NCBI GenBank assembly: GCA_964015035.1 | Contig: CAXHCA010000014.1 | Coordinates: 1-64,000, forward strand | Direction of reading: 5' to 3' | Length of the DNA: 64,000 nucleotides | From: BQJU01 sp964015035 | GTDB lineage: Bacteria; Bacteroidota; Bacteroidia; Chitinophagales; Saprospiraceae | The notes under the pieces: model-generated | Told to the model about the DNA's origin: nothing | The model's database searches: none | What the model saw: the letters and a program-made list of their open reading frames with translations, nothing else | Made by a program: the position numbers and the translations under genes | In this document: piece after piece, positions 18,583 through 27,191 of the stretch | Position numbering within the stretch: the stretch's first letter is position 1 | Layout of the letters: each line of letters opens with the position of its first letter

Positions 18583-20367
18583 TTGATCATGTCAGAGGTT
18601 AAAAACCCCATGTACCGATTGCTCCGCTACCTGGACAACTACCGGAAAAATGTGCTATTCGCCTCTTCTTCGAGTATTGCCAATCAAGTATTTGACCTAA
18701 TGCCTCCCTTCCTTACCGCTTGGATGATTGACTCGGTAAGTGGAAATGTGCCCCCCTGGATTGCCCGGTATACCGGATTGAGTGATCCCTGGTCTATTGT
18801 AGTTTTTATTGCCATCTTAACCGTGATCATCTTTGGACTGGAAAGCTTTTTTGAGTGGTTATTACAACGGGGATTTATGCGTTTGGCACAACGGGTGCAG
18901 CACGATTTACGGATGGATGCTTACCAAAAATTGCAAAGTCGTGAAATGGCCTATTTCGAAGAACAGCGCACCGGCAATTTGATGGCCATGCTCAATGACG
19001 ATATCAATCAATTGGAGCGTTTTCTCAACAATAGTTTCAACCAAATCATCCAGGTCAGCGCTCTTATTCTATTTGCAGGCTGGGCCTTGTGTAATGTTTC
19101 TCTGCCCCTCGGCCTACTGGGTATGGCCCCCATTCCCTTGATTATATTGGGTAGTTTCTATTATCAAAAGCGGGTGAGCCCCCTCTATCAAATGGTTCGA
19201 GAAAAAGTGGGGCAACTCAGCAATCGATTAGAAAATAACCTTTCAGGAATCTTAGTGATCAAAAGTTTTGCCACAGAGGCCTTTGAAACAGAACGGGTCA
19301 ACGCGGCCTCAGCGGCCTATCGGGACGCCAATTTCCGGGCCATTCGCTGGAATTCCGCCTATATTCCTTTGATTCGGGTGCCCATTTCACTTGGCTTTGC
19401 CGGCACTCTACTCATTGGCGCCTATTGGGTCATCAATACGCCCGATCAATTTACCTTGGGCAATCTCGCTTTTTTTGCCATGATGATTCAGCGGCTGCTG
19501 TGGCCCATCACGCGGCTAGGTAATGTATTTGATGAGTACCAAAGAGCCAGAGCTTCTGCCCGCCGAGTATTTGGACTGGTAGATGCCACTAATCAAATCC
19601 AAAGTGCACAAAATCCCAAATCACTCCCTCAAAAAGTGGGGGATATTCAATTGAAAGATGTTTGTTTTCAGTATCAGGATGGGCAAGAAATATTGAATGG
19701 CATCAACTTGCACATCAAAGCAGGAGAAACGATTGGTGTGGCAGGCCCTACCGGAGGTGGCAAAACAACCCTTATCAAACTATTACTGAGACTCTATGAT
19801 GTGCGCCAGGGAAGCATTCAACTAGAAGGAATTGATCTCCGTGAGCTGGACCTGCAAGCACTGAGGCAACAAATCGCTTTGGTCAGCCAGGACGTTTATT
19901 TATTTCATGGAACTATCCGGGAAAACATCGCCTACGGCATGCAAGAACATTCCTTTGAAAAGATCGTTGCTGCGGCACAAAAAGCGCATCTCCATGATTT
20001 CATTACTCAACTGCCCATGGGATATGACTCCATAGTAGGAGAAAAAGGCATCAAACTCTCCGGCGGTCAACGCCAACGCCTGAGCATCGCCCGGGCCATT
20101 CTAAAAGACACCCCGATTTTGATCCTGGACGAGGCTACTAGTGCGGTTGATACCGAAACGGAAAAAATTATTCAGGAGAATTTGCAAGAGATCACCGCCA
20201 ATAAAACGGCCATCATCATTGCCCACCGCTTATCTACCATTCGCAATGCGGATCGCATTGTAGTGATACAGGATGGAACCATTGCGGAAATAGGAACACA
20301 TGAAGCATTGACCCAACAAATGGGTACTTATGCCTCCCTGTGGAAGGTACAGACCGGAGACTTGTAG
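18583..20367 (+). CDS. ABC exporter, fused permease and ATPase (MsbA-like)
   Basis: This 594-residue half-transporter of the inner membrane has a six-helix type I exporter domain (~20-320) and a C-terminal nucleotide-binding domain (~345-590). The Walker A motif is GPTGGGKTT (~388), a variant of GxSGSGKS/T. The Q-loop is LVSQDVYLFHGTIRENI, the signature LSGGQRQRLSIARA, the Walker B ILILDEATSAVD, and the H-loop IIAHRLSTI. It would work as a homodimer exporting a lipid, drug or peptide; the substrate is not deducible. The next gene is convergent, with only 2 bp between the stops. Confidence 0.92.
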   Translation: MIMSEVKNPMYRLLRYLDNYRKNVLFASSSSIANQVFDLMPPFLTAWMIDSVSGNVPPWIARYTGLSDPWSIVVFIAILTVIIFGLESFFEWLLQRGFMRLAQRVQHDLRMDAYQKLQSREMAYFEEQRTGNLMAMLNDDINQLERFLNNSFNQIIQVSALILFAGWALCNVSLPLGLLGMAPIPLIILGSFYYQKRVSPLYQMVREKVGQLSNRLENNLSGILVIKSFATEAFETERVNAASAAYRDANFRAIRWNSAYIPLIRVPISLGFAGTLLIGAYWVINTPDQFTLGNLAFFAMMIQRLLWPITRLGNVFDEYQRARASARRVFGLVDATNQIQSAQNPKSLPQKVGDIQLKDVCFQYQDGQEILNGINLHIKAGETIGVAGPTGGGKTTLIKLLLRLYDVRQGSIQLEGIDLRELDLQALRQQIALVSQDVYLFHGTIRENIAYGMQEHSFEKIVAAAQKAHLHDFITQLPMGYDSIVGEKGIKLSGGQRQRLSIARAILKDTPILILDEATSAVDTETEKIIQENLQEITANKTAIIIAHRLSTIRNADRIVVIQDGTIAEIGTHEALTQQMGTYASLWKVQTGDL

Positions 20368-20369
20368 TG

Positions 20370-20780
20370 TTATAAGTCTTTTAAAGAATTTCGATCAATC
20401 AGGATATCCTTTAATTCTTTAAGGAACTTATATTGGTGTGGGAGTACTTTTTTGATAGCTTCCTTTACTGTATAATAGGTACCTTTTTCGATATCTTTGA
20501 CTTTCTCTTTGAGCTGCATAGCATCTTCATAGAGCATTGCTTTCAGGGAGGGAATTTCGTGCCAATCGCCTTCAACTGCCCAAGCTTCTTCATCCTCAAC
20601 AGGATCCAATTCTATCAGGCGGTCATCTTCCATCAAAGAAGTGGGTTTTTCTTGTACGGCGGGCCTTTCAGGAATACTCCAGGAGTCCTCGTTTTCTTCA
20701 TCCGAATTGACCAAAAAAACTTCCAGTCCACGTTCGCGAAAGCGATAAATGATTAGACTTGCCTTCTTTTTGAAATCCAT
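20370..20780 (-). CDS. Degenerate Nudix-like protein lacking the Nudix box
   Basis: This 136-residue protein starts KKASLIIYRFRERGLEVFLVNSDEENEDSWSIPE, closely matching the first strands of Bacteroidota Nudix hydrolases (SAG.LLYR....LEVFLVHPGG....W.IPKG). A later segment (DEEAWAVEGDW) also resembles the family's (V)HAWA.EGD strand. The catalytic helix GX5EX7REXXEEXG that should lie between them is absent and replaced by a Pro/Glu-rich stretch. The C-terminus is a basic helix (KKVLPHQYKFLKELKDIL). The protein is probably non-hydrolytic. It is convergent with the ABC exporter (2-bp gap). Confidence 0.6.
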   Translation of the reverse strand: MDFKKKASLIIYRFRERGLEVFLVNSDEENEDSWSIPERPAVQEKPTSLMEDDRLIELDPVEDEEAWAVEGDWHEIPSLKAMLYEDAMQLKEKVKDIEKGTYYTVKEAIKKVLPHQYKFLKELKDILIDRNSLKDL

Positions 20781-20917
20781 AGTGAAAAGCGTTTGTCATT
20801 AAACGGAACCAAATTCAAAAGGTTCATTAACTGACAAAGAAAGGTAGATAACTTTGGCCATCCAAAATTTGCCCCCTTTTTTTCTGGTATAAAATTTGAA
20901 CGGAGTAAGCAAACGGA

Positions 20918-21589
20918 CTATTTAACAACCGATTTTTTGACCAATTCCAGCGTTGCCAATGACAAGAAGAGTAGTTCTTCTTCCTTTGTCATATCCTCCC
21001 TCACATATTCAAATGCTCTGGGACTGAGTGTTTTATCAGCGGAGGGTAATGCTTTGGTCACGCTTCCTACCTCTTTATCATACACCTGAATGGGAAGAAG
21101 TTCAGCGGGAGAAGACTTCACTTTCGCCAAGATCTTTTTAGTTTTCTTGCCATAGAGCGCTCCGTTGCGAATTTCACCGACAATTTGACCGTCTATGACC
21201 AGTTGAATTCCTGATTTGCGCAACCAATAGGCAAATTCATTATTGGCGGTGCGTACATACAGCAAAGCATTGGTAGTGGGCGTCCCACCAATGAATTTTT
21301 TATAGCTGTATGCCATCACCGGTTCATGGTAAATGGTGGTGAAAATTCCTTTGGCCGTTGTTGCCCATCCTTTCTTCAGAACCTGTTTGTCCTGCGTCAG
21401 TGAAAACAACTCCAATTCTTCTTTATTCAATGGAACCAACTCGCCAATCCATTTGTCCATATCGGATTCCAGCTTCTTAACTTCTTTGGGTAAACTTTTG
21501 CGACTGGGGCTCGTATTCCCCATGACTCCGGAAAGCACGCTTATTCCCAAAATTGCCACTAAGGCTGTCAATGCCGTCAAAAATATCAT
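20918..21589 (-). CDS. Membrane-anchored protein of unknown function
   Basis: The 223-residue protein starts with a single hydrophobic segment (residues 2-24, IFLTALTALVAILGISVLSG), either a signal anchor or an uncleaved signal peptide. A ~195-residue soluble domain of mixed alpha/beta composition follows, rich in Lys and with no cysteines. It contains LVIDGQIVGEIRNGALYGKKTKKIL and a C-terminal helix EEELLFLSLATLELVKKS. I do not recognise the family. The next gene on the strand is 71 bp past its upstream end, so co-transcription is possible. Confidence 0.65.
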   Translation of the reverse strand: MIFLTALTALVAILGISVLSGVMGNTSPSRKSLPKEVKKLESDMDKWIGELVPLNKEELELFSLTQDKQVLKKGWATTAKGIFTTIYHEPVMAYSYKKFIGGTPTTNALLYVRTANNEFAYWLRKSGIQLVIDGQIVGEIRNGALYGKKTKKILAKVKSSPAELLPIQVYDKEVGSVTKALPSADKTLSPRAFEYVREDMTKEEELLFLSLATLELVKKSVVK

Positions 21590-21660
21590 AGATGTCTCTT
21601 TTTTCTAATCACAAAGATAAAAATTCCTGCCCGGAGCGGCCAACAAATTCGACCGGTCCA

Positions 21661-22791
21661 TCAATCGTGAATACCAGCGCGGTGATTCATCTGAATTTGG
21701 TGCTTTTCTGGTGCTGCAAATTGTTTGCGTCTGACGTTTAAGGCCACCTCATCGTTTTTATCCAGTATGTGCCAACTATGTGCCAATATACTGTCCATTT
21801 CTCCGATAATTGCCTCCTGCGGCTCCCAAAAGGTCGTATAACTTTCCGTAATATCTCGAACCAATTGAGCCTTGAGGGCTACAATTTCCTGCTTAAAAAG
21901 GGTGTCTTGTAATAGGGCTTGCTCGGCTGCTTGCAATACTTCCAGATGGATGCCCTTCCCCAGCAGGCTATGCCCTCCGTAGTCCCAGGTCTGGATCGTC
22001 CAGGCGGGAAAAAAATATTGAATACTGTCTTCGCGGTAGGCGCTGACGCACAATTCAAAATACTGATCGTCTGCTTTGCCTTTAGTCCTATTTGCCAACG
22101 GCAACCAAGCCCGATAATCCTCAAAGAGCATATATTCGGTTCCTTCCGCCACCAACTGTGGAATAAACCCCGGTAAACTTTGTTCCAACCAAAACAGATC
22201 TGGCATTTCTTGCCAATCCAGATGGGCAAAATCGCCTTCCAATTCGGTATTGATGACCTCTTTGATTCGAACCCCTTCCTGATACAAACTGGCCAGATCC
22301 TCTTGCGTTTGTGCTTCTTGAAAATGTTGCCGATAGGCATTGATTCGGTCCTTAAGCTCCTTTCCAAACAGGGTTTGGAGTCGTTTATCAATCAACAACT
22401 TAGACAAGTTTCCGGCTCCTTTATCCAGATTGAAATTGAGCCCACCGGCGTACACCCATCCCCGCTGTCCATCTGGTGCTTCCACTTTCAGCCAAGGTTC
22501 ATCAAATTGGATGCCACGCAATTGAATACGGGTAGTAAAATTACTCACTTCTCCCAAATCCTTAAAAGCGGTTCCTTTGGCATAGGAGGCTAGCACCTTG
22601 CCCTCTGGCCCCGGATTATCCCGTAGCCGCAATTCGTCTATGTTGGCTTTTAATTCCAGCGCAGAGGTACTTGAAGACTCCTCTAGTGTTGCCTCTTCGG
22701 CGGCATTAGCTTCACTAGTGGTGGCTTCCCCTTGACACGACCATAAAATGACGCTGGTCAGAAGTGCCAGCATTAAATTTTTCAAGAACAT
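21661..22791 (-). CDS. Lipoprotein with SH3-like domain
   Basis: The frame opens at 22803, but Met at 22791 starts a lipoprotein signal (MFLKNLMLALLTSVILWSC, with Cys19 as the lipidated residue), giving 376 residues. A Glu/Ala/Thr-rich linker comes first, then a bacterial SH3-like domain (~50-110: LRDNPGPEGKVLASYAKGTAFKDLG, then WLKV...GQRGWVYAGGL). The remaining ~260 residues are mostly helical and acidic, with many aromatic residues. SH3-type lipoproteins often bind cell-wall peptides, but the ligand is unproven. The rpoD terminator lies just upstream. Confidence 0.8.
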   Translation of the reverse strand: MFLKNLMLALLTSVILWSCQGEATTSEANAAEEATLEESSSTSALELKANIDELRLRDNPGPEGKVLASYAKGTAFKDLGEVSNFTTRIQLRGIQFDEPWLKVEAPDGQRGWVYAGGLNFNLDKGAGNLSKLLIDKRLQTLFGKELKDRINAYRQHFQEAQTQEDLASLYQEGVRIKEVINTELEGDFAHLDWQEMPDLFWLEQSLPGFIPQLVAEGTEYMLFEDYRAWLPLANRTKGKADDQYFELCVSAYREDSIQYFFPAWTIQTWDYGGHSLLGKGIHLEVLQAAEQALLQDTLFKQEIVALKAQLVRDITESYTTFWEPQEAIIGEMDSILAHSWHILDKNDEVALNVRRKQFAAPEKHQIQMNHRAGIHD

Positions 22792-22808
22792 AACCTCAGT
22801 CATTTACT

Positions 22809-22842
22809 CAAAAAAAATCCCCTTCGCGAGAGAAGAGGATTT
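22809..22842 (-). terminator. Terminator of rpoD
   Basis: On the minus strand, AATCCTCTTC pairs with GAAGGGGATT (one G-T pair), followed by eight Ts. It lies 33 bp past the rpoD stop codon and overlaps the leader of the next gene. Confidence 0.8.
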
Positions 22843-22874
22843 ATATCTTTCATAAGATATTGTATCGTATCGAC

Positions 22875-23741
22875 CTATCCGAGGTAGGACTTCAGAGAAT
22901 TTCGGTTATAAGATTTCCGCAACCTGCGAATGGCGCGTTCTTTGATTTGGCGCACGCGCTCTCTGGTCAAGCCGTATAATTCTCCAATTTCTTCCAAGGT
23001 CAATGATTTATAGCCATTTAAGCCATAATAAGCCGATAATACCTCCACTTCTCGGGGAGAAAGGATCGACAAGCCCTGCTGTACTTCATCCTTTAGGGAT
23101 TGTTCCATCAGGTTGCCATCGGGACTCATATCCGTATCACTGGAGATGATATCGAGCATCGTCGAATCTCCATCTTCGCCACTCATGGGTGCATCAACGG
23201 AAATATGCCGACCGTTGCCTTTGAGCATATTGGATATTTCCTTGGGATTCATATCCAACAGTTCTGCCAATTCTTCGTGAGTAGGTTCTCTTTCAAATTC
23301 CTGGACAAAAGAAATAAAAGCCTCATTTACCTTATTGTAAGAACCAACTTTATTGAGCGGCAGCCGGACAATCCGGGAATACTCAACGATGGCTTGCAGA
23401 ATCGATTGTCGAATCCACCATACGGCATAGGAGATGAATTTAAACCCCTTGGTTTCATCAAAGCGTTTGGCTGCCTTCATCAGACCAACATTGCCTTCAT
23501 TGATCAAATCACTCAACGATAAGCCCTGATTTTGGTATTGTTTGGCTACGGAAACGACAAAACGTAGGTTGGATTTCGTCAACTTATCCAAGGCTTCCTG
23601 ATCACCTTGCCGGATACGACGAGCCAATTCTGCTTCATCATCAGCTGTCAGCATAGGTATCTTACCGATATCGTTAAGATACTTATCCAGCGCTAAGCTT
23701 TCCCGGGTAGTAATCTTGTTTGTAATCTTTAGTTGACGCAT
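22875..23741 (-). CDS. rpoD: Primary RNA polymerase sigma factor
   Basis: This is the 288-residue housekeeping sigma factor of Bacteroidota, which is short because it lacks region 1.1. It starts MRQLKITNKITTRESLALDKYL, typical of the phylum. Region 1.2 (DKYLNDIGKIPMLT..DE) is at ~23-45. Region 2 (LVSVAKQYQNQGL.LSDLINEGNVGLMKAAKRFDE, then ISYAVWWIRQSI) lies at ~75-115. Region 3 follows, and region 4 has the helix-turn-helix LTLEEIGELYGLTRERVRQIKERAIRRLR (~245-275). It binds core polymerase and recognises the TTG/TAnnTTTG promoters seen in this window. The 604-bp upstream gap suggests a complex leader. Confidence 0.97.
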   Translation of the reverse strand: MRQLKITNKITTRESLALDKYLNDIGKIPMLTADDEAELARRIRQGDQEALDKLTKSNLRFVVSVAKQYQNQGLSLSDLINEGNVGLMKAAKRFDETKGFKFISYAVWWIRQSILQAIVEYSRIVRLPLNKVGSYNKVNEAFISFVQEFEREPTHEELAELLDMNPKEISNMLKGNGRHISVDAPMSGEDGDSTMLDIISSDTDMSPDGNLMEQSLKDEVQQGLSILSPREVEVLSAYYGLNGYKSLTLEEIGELYGLTRERVRQIKERAIRRLRKSYNRNSLKSYLG

Positions 23742-24345
23742 ATTTTTGAGGTTTTGGGAGAGAATTGCATAAATTACGGTTTTTTAAGACAATTGCTTCG
23801 CTTTTCTCTCAAAAAAAACTTGACTTTTTGTGAAAAAAGTATATGATCACACTGTTTATACAATGGTTTAGGTAAAAAAGTTTCAGTATTAAAAATAAAA
23901 TATGGAAATCCTACCCATCAAATTCAGTGAATAATATTTCCTTTCTCAATAGGTTGCGGGGATCCCCTAACATAAAGAGCTTTCTACGGCACTAATTTAC
24001 TCAAATATATTAGCGCATTTTATCCCAAATTTATTTTTTGAGGAATTTTTTTTTTGAACGCCTTAAAAAAGGAAGTGATTTAAGCATATTCCTCTGGACT
24101 GCAATCTGAACTGAACTTTGCCATTTTTTCGCTCCGTAACTTCCAAAGCCCGGCACCGAGTTGGCTTCGGGGTAGGTGGCTCAAAAGCCCGCTTGCCAAC
24201 AAAACCAATGCTTTGTTCTCCTCGGCAGCCAATAAATTTAGATCACTTCAGGGACAAAAAAAAGAGGGTGTAGCTTGAAGCTACCCCTCTAATTTTTTTA
24301 TCAATAAAATCTGCTGAGAATGTCAGCCAATTGATATCTGTAGAA
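23742..24345. other. 604-bp gap between pnp and rpoD
   Basis: The region is AT-rich near rpoD with long A and T runs. It contains the pnp terminator (24256-24299). Between 24080 and 24232 the minus strand carries an unbroken frame of ~50 codons with protein-like composition (AEENKALVLLASGLL...KMAKFSS) but no ATG at its head. It may be a gene remnant. No other structure was recognised. Confidence 0.45.
24256..24299 (-). terminator. Terminator of pnp
   Basis: AGAGGGTGTAGCTT (24263-24276) and AAGCTACCCCTCT (24278-24290) form a long stem with one bulge. It is flanked by eight As on the left and seven Ts on the right, so it is a terminator in either direction. It lies 47 bp past the pnp stop codon. 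Confidence 0.85.
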
Positions 24346-26550
24346 TTATCTGCGTCTGCGGTCGTCGCGATCATGACGGTCTCCGCCGCGATCTCTATTG
24401 TTCCCACCATCATCTTGTTGGCCTTGTGGTTTTGGCAACAACGCCTTACGGGAAAGTCTCAACTTACCAGAACGCTTGTCGATTTCGATCAACTTGACCT
24501 TCACATCATCACCTTCCTGGAAATGATCTTCGATCTTATCAATCCGGGAGTGAGACACTTCAGAAATGTGCAACAATCCACTCTTACCGCTGAATTCAAC
24601 AAATACACCGTATGGCATTACTGTTTTGACCTTAGCCTGGAAGACATCTCCAACCTCGGGTTCAAAAGTAATGGCACGAATGCGCTCCAATGCAGCATCG
24701 ATTGACGCCTTATCGCTACTGGCGATATTGACCACTCCTTTATCTCCAACCTCTTCAATATTGATGGTGGTATTGGTTTTGGCCTGAATATCCTGAATGA
24801 CTTTACCACCAGGTCCGATCACGGCACCAATATAGCTCTTGTCAATAACCAATTCCACAATACGAGGTGCATGAGGCTTGAGATCTTCTCTTGGCTCAGA
24901 GATAGACTCTGCCATTTTATCCAAGATGTGTAATCTACCCTCGCGGGCTTGAGTGAGGGCTTTTTCCAGCGTTTCATAAGGTAGGCCATCGATTTTGATG
25001 TCCATTTGACAACCGGTAATCCCATCCCTGGTTCCCGTCAATTTGAAGTCCATGTCTCCCAAGGCATCTTCATCACCCAAGATATCGGAAAGAATAGCAA
25101 TGCGTTTTCCATCAGAAATCATTCCCATGGCGATACCCGCAACAGGAGCTTTCACCTTAATACCACCGTCCATCAGGGCCATTGATCCGGCACAAACTGT
25201 TGCCATAGAAGAAGAACCGTTAGATTCCAGGACATCAGAAACCAAGCGAATGGTATAAGGCGTGTCTTTGGGTAAAACCTGACGCAGTGATCTAGCCGCG
25301 AGATTGGCATGGCCTACCTCACGACGGCCAGGGCCGCGCATTGGCTTGACCTCCCCTACGGAGAACGCGGGGAAGTTATAGTGAAGGATAAACTTCTCAA
25401 ACGTTTGTTCGAGGGCATTATCCAGCATCATCTCATCGAGTTTGGTACCGAGGGTCAAAGAAGTCAGACTCTGAGTCTCTCCACGGGTAAAAATTGCAGA
25501 ACCGTGGGTAGAAGGGAGATAGCCAACTTCCGTCCAGATGGGGCGAATATCAGATAAACCGCGGCCATCCAAACGCACCGAAGTTTCCAAGACCATATTG
25601 CGGATCACTTCTTTCTTCAGCTTCTCGAAATAGGTTTTAGCTTCTTCACCTCTTTCTTCCATAAACTCCTCACCTTTCTCTTCCAGGAGTTTTTCCTTCA
25701 TCTCTTCCTTGATGGCTTTAAAGCCATCTTTACGACTATTCTTATCCAGGGCGCCTTTGGCAATTTCCAGGATTTTCGCTTCCGTCATCTCAGCAACCAA
25801 TGCTTTCAATTCCTCATCGACCTCAGCGATTTCCACTTCCCGCTTCACGGTTGCTTTTTCGCCTACTTTTTCGGCCAATTCCAACTGAGCATCACACTGT
25901 ACCTTAATGGCTTCGTGTCCTACTTTGATGGCTTCGATCAATTCTTTTTCAGAAGCCTCTTTCGCTTCACCTTCCACCATCATCACGTTTTCTTTGGTCG
26001 CCGCAACAATGATTTCCAGTTTGGCTTTTTCCACTTCCGAACGGCTTGGATTGACCACATAATTACCGTCTACCAAAGCTACCCGTACTTCCGAAATAGG
26101 GCCTGCGAAAGGAATATCAGAAACGGCCAGGGCAGCAGAAGCAGCCAAAGCCGCCAATGCATCGGGCAGTACATCTTTATCCGCAGAGATCAAGTTAATG
26201 ATGATCTGCGTTTCATTCATATATCCGTCAGGGAAGAGCGGGCGGATTGCGCGGTCTACCAGACGTGAAGTCAATATTTCATAATCAGACAGTCGTGCTT
26301 CTCTACGGAAGAAGTTACCGGGAATACGACCGGCTGCAGCAAATTTTTCCTGATAATCTACAGAGAGCGGAAAGAATGATTGGCCTTCTCTGGCCTCGTG
26401 CGCGGAGACTACACTGGCAAAAAGCATGGTGTCTCCCGTGCGAACAACTACGGAACCATCAGCCTGGGTGGCCAATTTACCGGTTTCAATAGTTACTTCC
26501 CTTCCATCGGGTAGGTTGAAGGACGTTGTGGTAGGAATCTTTTGTCCCAT
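24346..26550 (-). CDS. pnp: Polyribonucleotide nucleotidyltransferase (PNPase)
   Basis: The 734-residue PNPase degrades RNA 3' to 5' by phosphorolysis and works as a trimer. Two RNase PH-like domains lie at ~10-225 and ~315-550, with a helical linker at ~235-310 that is unusually rich in Glu and Lys. Conserved motifs include FFRREARLSDYEILTSRLVDRAIRPLFP and, in the second domain, TRGETQSL and SSMATVCAGS. A KH domain follows (IGAVIGPGGKVIQDIQ, ~570-630), then an S1 domain (VGDVFQAKVKTVMPYGVFVEF ... GLLHISE, ~637-705). The tail is Arg/Asp-rich (NNRDRGGDRHDRDDRRRR). It follows rpsO in the classic rpsO-pnp order, but rpsO has its own terminator. Confidence 0.97.
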   Translation of the reverse strand: MGQKIPTTTSFNLPDGREVTIETGKLATQADGSVVVRTGDTMLFASVVSAHEAREGQSFFPLSVDYQEKFAAAGRIPGNFFRREARLSDYEILTSRLVDRAIRPLFPDGYMNETQIIINLISADKDVLPDALAALAASAALAVSDIPFAGPISEVRVALVDGNYVVNPSRSEVEKAKLEIIVAATKENVMMVEGEAKEASEKELIEAIKVGHEAIKVQCDAQLELAEKVGEKATVKREVEIAEVDEELKALVAEMTEAKILEIAKGALDKNSRKDGFKAIKEEMKEKLLEEKGEEFMEERGEEAKTYFEKLKKEVIRNMVLETSVRLDGRGLSDIRPIWTEVGYLPSTHGSAIFTRGETQSLTSLTLGTKLDEMMLDNALEQTFEKFILHYNFPAFSVGEVKPMRGPGRREVGHANLAARSLRQVLPKDTPYTIRLVSDVLESNGSSSMATVCAGSMALMDGGIKVKAPVAGIAMGMISDGKRIAILSDILGDEDALGDMDFKLTGTRDGITGCQMDIKIDGLPYETLEKALTQAREGRLHILDKMAESISEPREDLKPHAPRIVELVIDKSYIGAVIGPGGKVIQDIQAKTNTTINIEEVGDKGVVNIASSDKASIDAALERIRAITFEPEVGDVFQAKVKTVMPYGVFVEFSGKSGLLHISEVSHSRIDKIEDHFQEGDDVKVKLIEIDKRSGKLRLSRKALLPKPQGQQDDGGNNRDRGGDRHDRDDRRRR

Positions 26551-26764
26551 TTTAAAATTGTGTATTTAATGTTTTTAATCAAAATTATCGCGTATCGCTA
26601 ATTATTACAGTGTGACGATGAGAGGCTCACCGCAGGCTTAAGACATGCCTATTTTTTCATGGCTGGCAGCATGGTATGGATCAGTAAAGGTATGTTGTAG
26701 TTCGCTTTTTTTTGAATTTCCCTATGCCTTTCTTTACCAGGATCCAAGGATGCAAAGTGTATAA

Positions 26765-26800
26765 TAAAAAGAGGGGAAGCAAACCTTTAAGTGCTTCCCC
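26765..26800 (-). terminator. Terminator of rpsO
   Basis: A 9-bp stem (GGGGAAGCA 26773-26781 with TGCTTCCCC 26792-26800) is followed on the minus strand by TCTTTTTATT. It is 11 bp past the rpsO stop codon, so pnp transcription must rely on readthrough or its own promoter in the 260-bp gap. Confidence 0.85.
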
Positions 26801-26810
26801 GGAGTTTTTC

Positions 26811-27086
26811 TTACTTACGAATGCCTAATTTCTCAATCAGGTCACGATATTTTTGAATGTCTTTTTTACCGAGGTACTGAAGTAACTGCTTCCGCTTACC
26901 TACCAGTGATAATAGGGTGCGGCGACAAGAATGATCTTTACGATTATCCTTCAGGTGCTCGGACAACTTTTGTATCCGATAAGTAAACAATGCAACTTGT
27001 GCTTCGGTTGATCCAGAGTTTTTCTCTGATCCACCGTACTCCTTGAAGATTTCTTCTTTCTTCTCTTTAGTTAAGTAAACTGCCAT
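26811..27086 (-). CDS. rpsO: 30S ribosomal protein S15
   Basis: The 91-residue small-subunit protein binds 16S rRNA at the helix 20-22 junction. Characteristic motifs are GSTEAQVALFTYRIQKLSEHLK..RKDHSCRRTLLSLVGKRKQLLQYL and a Lys/Arg-rich C-terminus. Length is within the normal range (88-91). It has its own -7 promoter element and terminator and lies between etfA and pnp on the same strand. Confidence 0.97.
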   Translation of the reverse strand: MAVYLTKEKKEEIFKEYGGSEKNSGSTEAQVALFTYRIQKLSEHLKDNRKDHSCRRTLLSLVGKRKQLLQYLGKKDIQKYRDLIEKLGIRK

Positions 27087-27135
27087 TTTGTTAAATTAAA
27101 ACCATTAGTGATTACTAAAATCAGTTATAGCCGCG

Positions 27136-27143
27136 CAAAAGTA
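27136..27143 (-). promoter_or_regulatory. -7 promoter element for rpsO
   Basis: The minus strand reads TACTTTTG, an exact match to TAnnTTTG, 50 bp before the rpsO ATG. The sequence 17-20 bp upstream has TTTAG rather than a clean TTG, so the -33 part is weak. Confidence 0.6.
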
Positions 27144-27191
27144 CGCAAATTATATGAAAGTCTAAACCTTTTGAAAACTTTATTAAAAAAC

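Noticed and set aside
26700..26765. -7 promoter element for pnp (TACACTTTG on the minus strand)
   Set aside because: One base too many between TA and TTTG and no -33 element, so not called.
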